Positions 16,422 to 24,597 of a stretch of DNA of 62,884 nucleotides are shown one piece after another (within the stretch, counting starts at the first letter, position 1; each line of letters starts with the position of its first letter). The stretch comes from Candidatus Pelagibacter sp. TMED118 (GTDB lineage: Bacteria > Pseudomonadota > Alphaproteobacteria > Pelagibacterales > Pelagibacteraceae), in assembly GCA_002170205.2 (NCBI GenBank), contig NHFT02000006.1:98715-161598 (forward strand), given 5' to 3'. A program made the position numbers and the translations under genes. The notes beneath the pieces are model-generated. The model was not told the DNA's origin, did no database searches, and saw nothing but the letters and a program-made list of their open reading frames with translations.

Positions 16422-18379
16422 AATGCTTGATATATATATTCATATTATTTTTTTTAAATATCACTAATACTTTTTCAGACGTCGATCGTGATTTGGAAAA
16501 AGTTTTTAAAAAATACGAAAAAAATATAAATCGTATACAAAAAAGAATTGATAATTTAAACAAACCTAACACCAAAGAAGCAGAAATAATTGATCAAAGT
16601 ATTAAAGAGATTCAATCAATAACTAATTACTCAATAGAAAATTTAGAGATAGGTAAAAAAGAAAACCTGTTAAATTCTCTAAAAGTTTTAGACAAATATT
16701 TGGGAGATATTTCCAAGTCTATACCATCAGAGGTTACTAGAGATATTTCAAATCAAGAAAACCTAGATAAGCAATCTTTATCTAAAATGGCAAGTTTTAG
16801 CAAAAATATTAAAATAAAAAAAATAGAAAAAAATGCAGATATATTAGTTAGTATGGATAATTTACAAAGTGAGGGATTAGACATTTTTAAAACAAATAAA
16901 AAACTTATAGATCTTGAAATTAAAACAATAGATAAAGAAGCAATTAGCGAAGTAACAAAAAATGTTAATAATTTAGTAAGTAAAACTAACAGCGAAAGAT
17001 TAAAAAATTCTATTTATATTAATATTCAAAAAACTCTAAATAAGCCAGAATTTATAAATTTAGACACAAACAACAAGTTTTATTCAGATCTCGCTACTAT
17101 GAGAGTTTTGCAAAAATATGATTATAGTTGGGAAAAAAATAATTATAGAATTTCAGTAGGCAGACCGGTAGATGAAGCATTGCAAGTAAAGGATATGGTT
17201 TACGATAAGGCTCTTGCATTTGGTTTTTCTGATATAAAGGCAAACAAGTTAGCTAATAATGCTTATTCTGCTTACTATGATATGTTTTTTCATGCAGATG
17301 AAGTTTCTGAAACTGTTAGAGCAAAAGGAGGAAGTTGGGAAGAGGCTGATGAGGCGGTTGATAAATGGTTGTCAGACCCAGAGAATAAATTTAATGAGTG
17401 GGCATTTAAATTTTATAACATTGAAGATGATGATGATAACTTTCTACCAAATCAGGATGCATTAGAAAAATGGTTTAAAAGCATTGGGGATCAGGACATC
17501 ACTGATTATCAACTTTCCTCTGAAAGATTAGACTCCGAGGCTATGGCCAGAACAGTTAGTTATTTATCTCAAGATTTTATGGTTGGTCAATCTAGTGAAA
17601 GTGATCCATACAAAGAAGCCGACGAAATTTTAAATTATGTAAAAAAAATGGCTTTAGACAAAGGTTTTTCTGAGAAAAAAGCATCAATTATTGCTCAAAA
17701 TACAAGTTCAAAATATTTAGATTTTTGGCTCGACGCTACTTTAGTAATGGAAAAGTCTCTAGCTGCTGGAAACTCTTATTCAATTGCAGATCAGGAAGTT
17801 GAAAAATGGGCAATGAAGTCCGATAATGTATATAATAATTGGTTTACAAGATGGGGCGAACCCGAAGATAATAATAAAGATTGGCTACCAAATTCTCAAA
17901 CATTTGGAAAATACCTTGATCAAATAAAAAATCAAGAGATTGATAAAATAAGTATTTCCGATACTAGAAAAGATTTAGAGGTTAGCATGAATGTTTATGA
18001 AAATTTAAAATATAATGAAAAACTACAAAAATGGGAAGGTGATCTATTTAATGATGCAAAAAAAGTTTCCGACGCATTTTACAATAGAGCACTAAATGAT
18101 TTTAATTTATCTAAAGAAGAGGCTGATAAGATTAAATCAAATACATATGATAATTATGTTTCTACGTGGTTAGAGGGTACTTATGTTTCTGAAAAAATTA
18201 GATATGAAGGTGGATCGTGGGAAGATGCAGATAAAGCTGTAGATACCTGGTTTAATAAAAGTAAGTATAAAGATTATTGGTCAAAAAACGAGGATAACTT
18301 CGGAATTAAAATTGAGGAAGACGATAATGGTAAAATCACTATTGTTTTCAAAAAATTAAATAAAAAAAAAATTAGATGA
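16418..18379 (+). CDS. Exported three-repeat protein of unknown function
   Basis: I do not recognise the family. Its 653 residues begin with a signal peptide (hydrophobic residues 4-16, cleavage near 20). A helical, probably coiled-coil region (about 25-210) follows, then three copies of a ~100-residue unit at about 258-362, 408-508 and 549-640. Each unit has a helix like ALAFGFS..KA..LA.N.Y..Y, a GGSWEEADEAVDKW core (about 304, 451 and 598) and an acidic tail such as EDDDDNFLP. The acidic loops might bind Ca2+, which is inference. It is coupled to the upstream gene by ATGA. Confidence 0.75.
   Translation: MKCLIYIFILFFLNITNTFSDVDRDLEKVFKKYEKNINRIQKRIDNLNKPNTKEAEIIDQSIKEIQSITNYSIENLEIGKKENLLNSLKVLDKYLGDISKSIPSEVTRDISNQENLDKQSLSKMASFSKNIKIKKIEKNADILVSMDNLQSEGLDIFKTNKKLIDLEIKTIDKEAISEVTKNVNNLVSKTNSERLKNSIYINIQKTLNKPEFINLDTNNKFYSDLATMRVLQKYDYSWEKNNYRISVGRPVDEALQVKDMVYDKALAFGFSDIKANKLANNAYSAYYDMFFHADEVSETVRAKGGSWEEADEAVDKWLSDPENKFNEWAFKFYNIEDDDDNFLPNQDALEKWFKSIGDQDITDYQLSSERLDSEAMARTVSYLSQDFMVGQSSESDPYKEADEILNYVKKMALDKGFSEKKASIIAQNTSSKYLDFWLDATLVMEKSLAAGNSYSIADQEVEKWAMKSDNVYNNWFTRWGEPEDNNKDWLPNSQTFGKYLDQIKNQEIDKISISDTRKDLEVSMNVYENLKYNEKLQKWEGDLFNDAKKVSDAFYNRALNDFNLSKEEADKIKSNTYDNYVSTWLEGTYVSEKIRYEGGSWEDADKAVDTWFNKSKYKDYWSKNEDNFGIKIEEDDNGKITIVFKKLNKKKIR
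17189..18340 (+). repeat. Three coding repeats of ~100 residues
   Basis: The units lie at roughly 17189-17503, 17639-17939 and 18074-18340 and are spaced about 147 residues apart. The shared core is G-G/N-S-W/Y-(x)2-A-D-x-x-V-x-x-W, at 17328, 17767 and 18210. Divergence between copies is large, so the duplication is old. Confidence 0.75.
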
Positions 18380-18392
18380 AAGAACAGAAAGC

Positions 18393-18845
18393 ATGCAACC
18401 AAATAAAAAAAATGAAAATAAATCTAATCAAAAAATAGAGAAGAAGAAAGAGACTGTAAAGAAAGATGAAGAAATTGAAAATACGGTTATAGATAACAAA
18501 GACGATGAAATTACCGAGACAAATACCAATTTAGCCGAGGAAACTAAAAATATTGATGTCACCGAAGAAGTGAAAAGCATTGATGTTACCAAGGAAGTGA
18601 AAAATGTAAATGTTGTCGAAGAAATTAAAAATATAAATATTACTGAGGAATTAGACTTAAAATCTTTAACAAAGGAATTAGATTTAAAATCTTTAACAGA
18701 AGGCGAACTTAGAGAAGCAATTGCTGAAGCAGCTAATCCTAGTGGAGAGGCAGTAGAGGGAACAGTTGCTGGATCTGGAAAAGGTTTTAATCCTCCCACT
18801 GGTCCTCAATATGGTCCAGGTCAAAATCAGGCAGGAAATCCCTAG
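18393..18845 (+). CDS. Acidic low-complexity protein with 9-residue repeats
   Basis: Unknown and probably disordered, 150 residues. There is no signal peptide or membrane segment. A Lys/Glu-rich start (MQPNKKNENKSNQK) leads to six tandem nonapeptides of the form E-E-V-K-x-I-D-V-T (residues about 49-102). A short helix GELREAIAEAANP and a Gly/Pro tail PPTGPQYGPGQNQAGNP complete it. It follows the repeat protein by 13 bp on the same strand. The antisense frame over this gene is a by-product of the repeats. It might be a cytoplasmic or cell-surface linker; nothing proves either. Confidence 0.6.
   Translation: MQPNKKNENKSNQKIEKKKETVKKDEEIENTVIDNKDDEITETNTNLAEETKNIDVTEEVKSIDVTKEVKNVNVVEEIKNINITEELDLKSLTKELDLKSLTEGELREAIAEAANPSGEAVEGTVAGSGKGFNPPTGPQYGPGQNQAGNP
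18537..18698 (+). repeat. Six tandem 27-bp repeats
   Basis: Six in-frame 27-bp units (18537-18563, 18564-18590, 18591-18617, 18618-18644, 18645-18671, 18672-18698) encode nonapeptides from EETKNIDVT to KELDLKSLT. The last two copies are nearly identical at the DNA level, so the newest duplication is recent. Confidence 0.85.
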
Positions 18846-18895
18846 TTAACAAAATGTTCACAATTTCCTAACCAAGCTTTTAATAATAATTGCGG

Positions 18896-20971
18896 TTATA
18901 TTTTATTTGTTACTTTAAGGGCAAAAGCGTAATCTAAAGCTATTTCCTCAATAGCACCATCTCTACCAGATTTTCCACCATGACCAGCATTCATTTCGGT
19001 TTTAAGTAAAAGTAAATTGTTGTCAGTTTTATAATCTCTAAGTTTAGCGGTAAATTTTAATGGTTCATCAAATAATACTCTATTATCACTTAGGCTTGTT
19101 GTGATTAACATGTGAGGATAATCCATTTTCTTAATGTTATTATAAGGCGCATAAGAATAAATATAGTCAAAATGTTCTTTGTTATCCTTAGCATTTCCAA
19201 ATTCATCAAATTCACCTATTGTTAATGGTAATGAATGATCTAAATTGGTAGTTAGTGAATCAACAAATGGAACAGCTAATATCATTGCTAAAAATAACTC
19301 TGGTTTTTGATTAACGACTGCACCCATAAGCAAACCACCTGCCGACCCTCCAAAACCTATAATCTTTTTTCTTGAGGTATATTTATTATTTATTAAAAAT
19401 TCTCCAACTGCTAAATAATCCTCAAAAGTGTTTTTTTTGTTTAATAATTTACCCTCTTTCCACCACTTCATTCCTCTTTCCATCCCACCTCTGATGTGTG
19501 CAGTCACCCAAATTATATCTCTATCTATCAAACTAAATTTGGTCGAGGAAAAAGTGGGAGACATAGAACTTCCATATGAACCATAACCATAAAGCAAAAC
19601 GTTTGCATTTCCATCAACTTTAGTTTTTTTATGACGGGTTAAAGTTATTGGTACTTTTCTTCCATCATGTGAATTGCATTCAAGTCTTTCAACAATATAA
19701 TCATCAGGATTATGACCCGAAGGTATCTCTTGTTCTTTTATAAGATTTCTTTCCTTAGAATTTAAATTATATAAATAAGTCCTTGATTGAGTTTTGGGTG
19801 AAGAATAACTTAAATAAATTAAATCTGTATCTCTTTCCTTTTGAAAAAAAGATATACCAGGGTCAATAATTTTTTCATCTGTAAATCTAATCTCTTCCTC
19901 TTGATTAGTCTTTTTATTTTTTACAAAAACTTTTGGTAATGCATTCGAAATTTCCGATCTTAAGATCCAATTATTCAAGAAAAATAAACTTCCTATTAAA
20001 ACTTCCTCTTGTGCTGGAATATATGACTTCCAATCTTGTGATGATAAATCATTACAATAATCAATTTTAAAGTCCTCAGCTTCTTCATTTGTATGATTAT
20101 AAAAATGGTTATCCCATGAGTTAACGGAATAAATTATACCTTTTTTTCTTTTTTTAATAAGTTTAGGTTCTGGAATTTCCTCAGCCGATTTAAAATAGTA
20201 TTGCTCAGAAGTGTTATGGTCTGAAGAGGTAATTATGAAATATTTTTCATCAGATGTTAAATTAATTCCAACAGTAAATGCATCGCTTTTTTCCTCAAAA
20301 ATTAATTTATCATGCGAGACAGAGTCTCCAATTTTATGTCTAAAAATTTTTCTTGGCCTGTGAAATTTGTCCAATTTGGAGTAAAATATATATTTGTCGT
20401 CTAAGCTAAAAGTTATACCGCCCGAAGTATCCTCTATCTTCTCAGAAATAATTTTATTTGTTTTTATATCTCTTAAATAAATTGTGTAATATTCTGATCC
20501 TTTTAAGTCTAAAGAATATCCAAGTATTTTATCGTTATAACTTACTTCAAGATCTCCAACACCAAAATATTTAGTGTTTAATTTTTCTTTTTCCTTATCA
20601 CCGTTCCAGTATTCCTCAACTAAATCTGTTCCAATTTTTTTTCTCAATTTAATCGAATAATTTCCCTTTGTTGTTGTCTTAGTCCAGTATTCATAATTTT
20701 TATCTTTATATGGAATAGACTCGTCATCTAATTTTATTCTACCTTTTATTTCTTCAAATAAAGTCTTTTGAATATCTTTAGTATCTTTCAGATGATGTTC
20801 TGTAAAATTATTCTCTTCCTCAAGATATTTTCTTACTTCAGGGTCAAGTTTGGAACTATCTTTTAAAACTTCAAGGATATTTTGCTGATGTACCCAGCTA
20901 TAATCGTCCTCCCAATCTGTATTGTGACAAGATTTAACTTCAGTTTTTTTTTTAAGTTGTGGTATTTTCAT
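18896..20971 (-). CDS. ptrB: Oligopeptidase B (S9A serine peptidase)
   Basis: A cytoplasmic serine peptidase of the prolyl oligopeptidase family that cuts short peptides after Arg or Lys. The N-terminal beta-propeller covers about residues 70-410 and the alpha/beta-hydrolase domain follows. The catalytic triad is visible: Ser in GFGGSAGG (about 540), Asp in TSLSDNRV (about 628) and His in NAGHGGKSG (about 664). Its 691 aa are typical. There is no signal peptide. The gene is divergent from the J-protein gene with only 15 bp between the starts, so promoters overlap coding DNA. Confidence 0.93.
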   Translation of the reverse strand: MKIPQLKKKTEVKSCHNTDWEDDYSWVHQQNILEVLKDSSKLDPEVRKYLEEENNFTEHHLKDTKDIQKTLFEEIKGRIKLDDESIPYKDKNYEYWTKTTTKGNYSIKLRKKIGTDLVEEYWNGDKEKEKLNTKYFGVGDLEVSYNDKILGYSLDLKGSEYYTIYLRDIKTNKIISEKIEDTSGGITFSLDDKYIFYSKLDKFHRPRKIFRHKIGDSVSHDKLIFEEKSDAFTVGINLTSDEKYFIITSSDHNTSEQYYFKSAEEIPEPKLIKKRKKGIIYSVNSWDNHFYNHTNEEAEDFKIDYCNDLSSQDWKSYIPAQEEVLIGSLFFLNNWILRSEISNALPKVFVKNKKTNQEEEIRFTDEKIIDPGISFFQKERDTDLIYLSYSSPKTQSRTYLYNLNSKERNLIKEQEIPSGHNPDDYIVERLECNSHDGRKVPITLTRHKKTKVDGNANVLLYGYGSYGSSMSPTFSSTKFSLIDRDIIWVTAHIRGGMERGMKWWKEGKLLNKKNTFEDYLAVGEFLINNKYTSRKKIIGFGGSAGGLLMGAVVNQKPELFLAMILAVPFVDSLTTNLDHSLPLTIGEFDEFGNAKDNKEHFDYIYSYAPYNNIKKMDYPHMLITTSLSDNRVLFDEPLKFTAKLRDYKTDNNLLLLKTEMNAGHGGKSGRDGAIEEIALDYAFALKVTNKI

Positions 20972-20986
20972 TTAGATTTCTAATAT

Positions 20987-21496
20987 ATGAATATTTTTAT
21001 TATCACACTTGTTATTTTTGTCTTAATTTACATATTTCTTAATTGGTTCGCAAAAAGCTCTACAAAGAAGCTTGCAAAAACTATAAGATCTTCAGTTATC
21101 GTAGTTTCGATTTTATTAGCAATTTTAATGGCTTTTGCGGGCAGGTACATTTTTTCTCTTCCATTTTTGATGATGGTTCTTCCACTTATCAAAACTAAAG
21201 CTGGACTTACTTTATTACAATTTTTAAGAATTTGGGGACTATTAAGAGTTTTAAAGAATTATGGTAGGTTTAATTTTAATAATATTAATCAAAATTATAA
21301 TAATCAATCAATATCATTGGAAGAAGCTTACAAAATTCTAAATCTTAATCCAAAAAAAAAGTACACCAAAGATCAAGTTATGAGTTCATATAAAAAAATA
21401 ATGAAAAAAATTCATCCTGATATTAGTCCAGAATTAAATAGATTGGCATCTATAGTTAACGAAGCTAAAGAAACAGTAATAAAAGATATATCTTAA
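20987..21496 (+). CDS. Membrane-anchored C-terminal J-domain protein
   Basis: A 169-residue protein with hydrophobic segments at about 3-20 and 37-66 and a short J-like domain at the C-terminus (about 109-165). The HPD tripeptide lies in KKIMKKIHPDISPE, followed by a helix with ASIVNEAKETV. Membrane-anchored J-domains at the C-terminus recall mitochondrial Pam18/Tim14 and its alphaproteobacterial relatives. It would stimulate DnaK ATPase at the membrane face. It converges on the GT9 gene with a 4-bp overlap. It differs from the DjlA-type protein at 28802. Confidence 0.8.
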   Translation: MNIFIITLVIFVLIYIFLNWFAKSSTKKLAKTIRSSVIVVSILLAILMAFAGRYIFSLPFLMMVLPLIKTKAGLTLLQFLRIWGLLRVLKNYGRFNFNNINQNYNNQSISLEEAYKILNLNPKKKYTKDQVMSSYKKIMKKIHPDISPELNRLASIVNEAKETVIKDIS

Positions 21497-22452
21497 TTGA
21501 TTATTTCTTTAAATTGTAAAAAAATTTTTAATGGATTGATTTTATCTTTGCCCAAAGTATTATGTGATACACTTTTTTCCCCATCTGGAATTATTGGATA
21601 CATTCTTGGACTATAGCTACCATATATTAAAGGTGTATCCGTCATTAAAACTATAGTCGGAAGCCCTAGCGCAGCTGACAAATGACTAAAACTTGAATCA
21701 TTACAAATAGAAATTTTACAATTTTTTATAACAGGCAAAATATCTGAAATTTTATGTTTGTCTAGAGGTATACACAAATCATTGAAACTTGAACTTAAAA
21801 TATCATTTAAAATTTTCTGTTCCTCTTTATCATTTCCTGTTGCTAAATAAAAATTACATTCATAATTTTTACAAATCAATTCCATAGATTTGATAAATAT
21901 TTTTGCAGGAACTCTTTTCGTAGGCCCTGATCCACCAATACCAAGTAATATATTTGTTTTTTCAGAGTTTATTTTAAATTTTCTTTTTGATAATAATATA
22001 CTCTCTTCGCTTATATTTATTATGGGATTACTTTCCACTTCAGTATTTATTGTTTCTTTTATAAATCTTTGAGCAGCATGGATAATATGCTGTTGCTTCT
22101 TTTTTAAAAGTGGATAATGAAATACCTCTGAGATACCAGCCAATATCGATATCGTATAAAATCTAAATGATGAATTGAAAATAAATACTTTATCGAACTT
22201 ATATTTTTTTAATTTTGAAATTAATTTAATAGATCCGATTATTCCATCATGATTTCCTCTTCCTTCTCCTCTCTCTAAAAATATTAGTTCTTTAATATAT
22301 TTATTATCTTTAAATATTTCATTCGCCTTAGAATTTTCTTTCACAAGACATGACACTGGTACCTCGTATTTTTTGGCAATTGCTTCAATAAAAGGCATAA
22401 AAATTACTAGATCACCAATACCCATACGATTTTGGACTACAAGAATTTTCAT
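21493..22452 (-). CDS. Glycosyltransferase family 9 (heptosyltransferase-like)
   Basis: A 319-residue GT-B enzyme of family 9, which transfers heptose or similar sugars from ADP- or other nucleotide sugars to LPS-type acceptors. It begins ILVVQNRMGIGDLVIFMPFIEAI, has the LLGIGGSGPTKRVP nucleotide-site block near residue 170 and the C-terminal CNDSSFSHLSAALGLPTIVL motif near 250, which holds the donor. A loop rich in charged residues precedes it. No heptose synthesis genes are in the window, so the true sugar is unknown. It is divergent from the DapA-family gene by 48 bp. Confidence 0.86.
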   Translation of the reverse strand: MKILVVQNRMGIGDLVIFMPFIEAIAKKYEVPVSCLVKENSKANEIFKDNKYIKELIFLERGEGRGNHDGIIGSIKLISKLKKYKFDKVFIFNSSFRFYTISILAGISEVFHYPLLKKKQQHIIHAAQRFIKETINTEVESNPIINISEESILLSKRKFKINSEKTNILLGIGGSGPTKRVPAKIFIKSMELICKNYECNFYLATGNDKEEQKILNDILSSSFNDLCIPLDKHKISDILPVIKNCKISICNDSSFSHLSAALGLPTIVLMTDTPLIYGSYSPRMYPIIPDGEKSVSHNTLGKDKINPLKIFLQFKEIIN

Positions 22453-22500
22453 AATTACAATTAAGCTTTACTAAAAAATATGTTTATATAGATTTTATTA

Positions 22501-23373
22501 ATGGACAAAATTCAAGGCATTTATGCGGCCTCTTTAACAATTTTTAGTGATGATTTGTCAATAAATGAGGATAAAACAATTCGACATGCAGATTTTTTAA
22601 TAGATAATGGATGTCATGGCGTAGTTATATTGGGAAGCACTGGTCAATCTCAACTCATATCAATTTCTGAAAAAATTAAGTTAATAAATTCACTACCTAA
22701 AAGTAAAAATTTTGAGAGGTTTATTATTGGAACAGGATCTAATTCACTAGGTGATACTATTAATTTAATTAAAATCTCAATGTCTCTTAAATTAAAATAT
22801 TTTTTAATAATGCCTCCAGCTTACTATTCTTATACAGATAAAAATGTAATTGAATATTTTAGTAAAATAATTGAAAGTGTAAAAGACTGTAGAATAATTT
22901 TATATAATTATGAAAAACTATCTGGATATAAATTTAGTATAAATTGTATTGATGCATTAAAAAATAAATTTCCCACTCAAATAGTGGGAATTAAGGATAG
23001 TACATATAATCTTTATAACAAATACCAAAAAAAAGATTTATCAATTTTTGTTGGTTCCGAAGAGAAATTATTGACCTCCTTAGAAATTGGTTGCCAAGGA
23101 GTAATTTCAGCAACTTGTAATGTAACATCTAAAATAGCCAGGAAGATATTTGATGATTTTCATGATAATAAAATTCAATTAATAAACGATAAACTCTGTA
23201 ATATCAGAAAAGCATTTAATAAATTTAATTTAATCTCAGGTTTACATTCCTACATGTCCCAAAAGGATCGTGACTTTAAAAATGTTCTACCTATAATAGA
23301 TTTATTATCAAAAAAAGATGAAAAAAAATTATTTGAAGAATTAAGAAATTTAGAATTTAATATAGATTATTAG
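22501..23373 (+). CDS. DapA/NAL-family aldolase
   Basis: A 290-residue class I aldolase of the dihydrodipicolinate synthase/N-acetylneuraminate lyase family. The Schiff-base Lys165 is in IVGIKDST and the catalytic Tyr135 in ILYNYEK. The pyruvate-binding motif is GSTGQS (45-50) instead of the GTTGES usual in DapA, which argues against lysine synthesis and for a sugar-acid or related keto-acid aldolase. It stands 5 bp before cfa on the same strand. Substrate is unknown. Confidence 0.82.
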   Translation: MDKIQGIYAASLTIFSDDLSINEDKTIRHADFLIDNGCHGVVILGSTGQSQLISISEKIKLINSLPKSKNFERFIIGTGSNSLGDTINLIKISMSLKLKYFLIMPPAYYSYTDKNVIEYFSKIIESVKDCRIILYNYEKLSGYKFSINCIDALKNKFPTQIVGIKDSTYNLYNKYQKKDLSIFVGSEEKLLTSLEIGCQGVISATCNVTSKIARKIFDDFHDNKIQLINDKLCNIRKAFNKFNLISGLHSYMSQKDRDFKNVLPIIDLLSKKDEKKLFEELRNLEFNIDY

Positions 23374-23378
23374 TTTTT

Positions 23379-24569
23379 ATGAAAAACTTGACTCAATTTC
23401 TTCAGGATCTTGTCAAAGAAGATGGGTTTATCTTAATTGATGCTCATAAAAAAGAATATATTATTGGTAAACCTGTTAAAAACCCACCAATTAAATTAAA
23501 ACTATTAGATAAAAGTCTACATTATAAGTTATTAATTCTTCCAGATCTCTATTTTGGAGAAGCATATATGAATGGATCTTTAGTAATTGAGAATGGATCT
23601 TTAACTAAATTTTTAGAAATTGCATTTAAAAACATAGGAAGAGGGCCCACAAGCAATTATGCAACTTTCATAAAAAAATTAATGGGGATTTATAATTATA
23701 TTACTAAATTTAATTTTATGGGTAAATCAAAATCAAATGTAGCACACCATTACGATATATCAGAAAAGTTATATGACTTATTTCTAGATAAAAATAGACA
23801 ATATTCATGTGCTTACTTTAAAAATGAAAATGAAAGTATTGAAGTGGCTCAAAAAAATAAAATGAATCATATAATAAAAAAACTCAATCTAAAACCAAAC
23901 CTTAAGGTTTTAGACATAGGATCTGGATGGGGCACCCTAGCACTTGAAATAGCAAAACAAAGTAAATGTGAAGTTTTAGGAATCACACTCTCTGAAAATC
24001 AATTAGAATATAGTAAAAAAAAGGCTAAAGAACTAAACTTAGAAAATCAAGCAAGGTTTGAGCTAATCGATTATAGAGAATTAAATGAAAAATTCGATCG
24101 AGTTGTTAGTGTTGGGATGTTAGAACATGTAGGTAAAAAATTTTATGGATCCTACTTTAGTGCTGTTTCCAAATTTCTAGATGATGAGGGTGTAGCGTTG
24201 ATCCACACAATAGGTTCAGTAATGACACCTAGAGACCCGCATCCATGGATATCAAAATATATATTTCCGGGAGGATATACACCTAGTTTAAGTGAATTAG
24301 CAAAACCTATCGAAAAATCAAATTTAATAATATCTGATATGGAAGTGTTAAGAGTACACTACGCACATACTTTAAGGAATTGGAGGAACAGATTTTTAGG
24401 GAAAAAAGAAGAAGTATTAAAAATGTTCGATGAGAGATTTTTTAGGATGTGGGAGTTTTATCTAGCAGGTTGTGAAATGGCTTTTAAATGGGGGGATCAG
24501 GTTGTATTTCAATTTCAACTTAGTAAAAAATTACTATCAACACCAAATACAAGAGACTATATTTATTAA
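23379..24569 (+). CDS. cfa: Cyclopropane-fatty-acyl-phospholipid synthase family
   Basis: A 396-residue SAM-dependent enzyme that methylenates double bonds of membrane lipids, or a close relative. It contains the HHYDISEKLYDLFLD block (about residue 123), CAYFKNE, the SAM site VLDIGSGWG (about 178) and GMLEHVGKKFY (about 246). Mature CFA synthases also need Cys139/Glu239/His266-type residues; CAYF and EHVG fit. In SAR11-like cells with small membranes it may alter fluidity. It sits 5 bp after the aldolase gene. Confidence 0.92.
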   Translation: MKNLTQFLQDLVKEDGFILIDAHKKEYIIGKPVKNPPIKLKLLDKSLHYKLLILPDLYFGEAYMNGSLVIENGSLTKFLEIAFKNIGRGPTSNYATFIKKLMGIYNYITKFNFMGKSKSNVAHHYDISEKLYDLFLDKNRQYSCAYFKNENESIEVAQKNKMNHIIKKLNLKPNLKVLDIGSGWGTLALEIAKQSKCEVLGITLSENQLEYSKKKAKELNLENQARFELIDYRELNEKFDRVVSVGMLEHVGKKFYGSYFSAVSKFLDDEGVALIHTIGSVMTPRDPHPWISKYIFPGGYTPSLSELAKPIEKSNLIISDMEVLRVHYAHTLRNWRNRFLGKKEEVLKMFDERFFRMWEFYLAGCEMAFKWGDQVVFQFQLSKKLLSTPNTRDYIY

Positions 24570-24597
24570 GTAAATATTGATAAATCTATATAACCTA

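Noticed and set aside
18428..18799. Antisense frame over the 9-residue-repeat protein
   Set aside because: Open only because of the repeated codons on the other strand; its Ser/Phe-rich sequence is what such a shadow would give.
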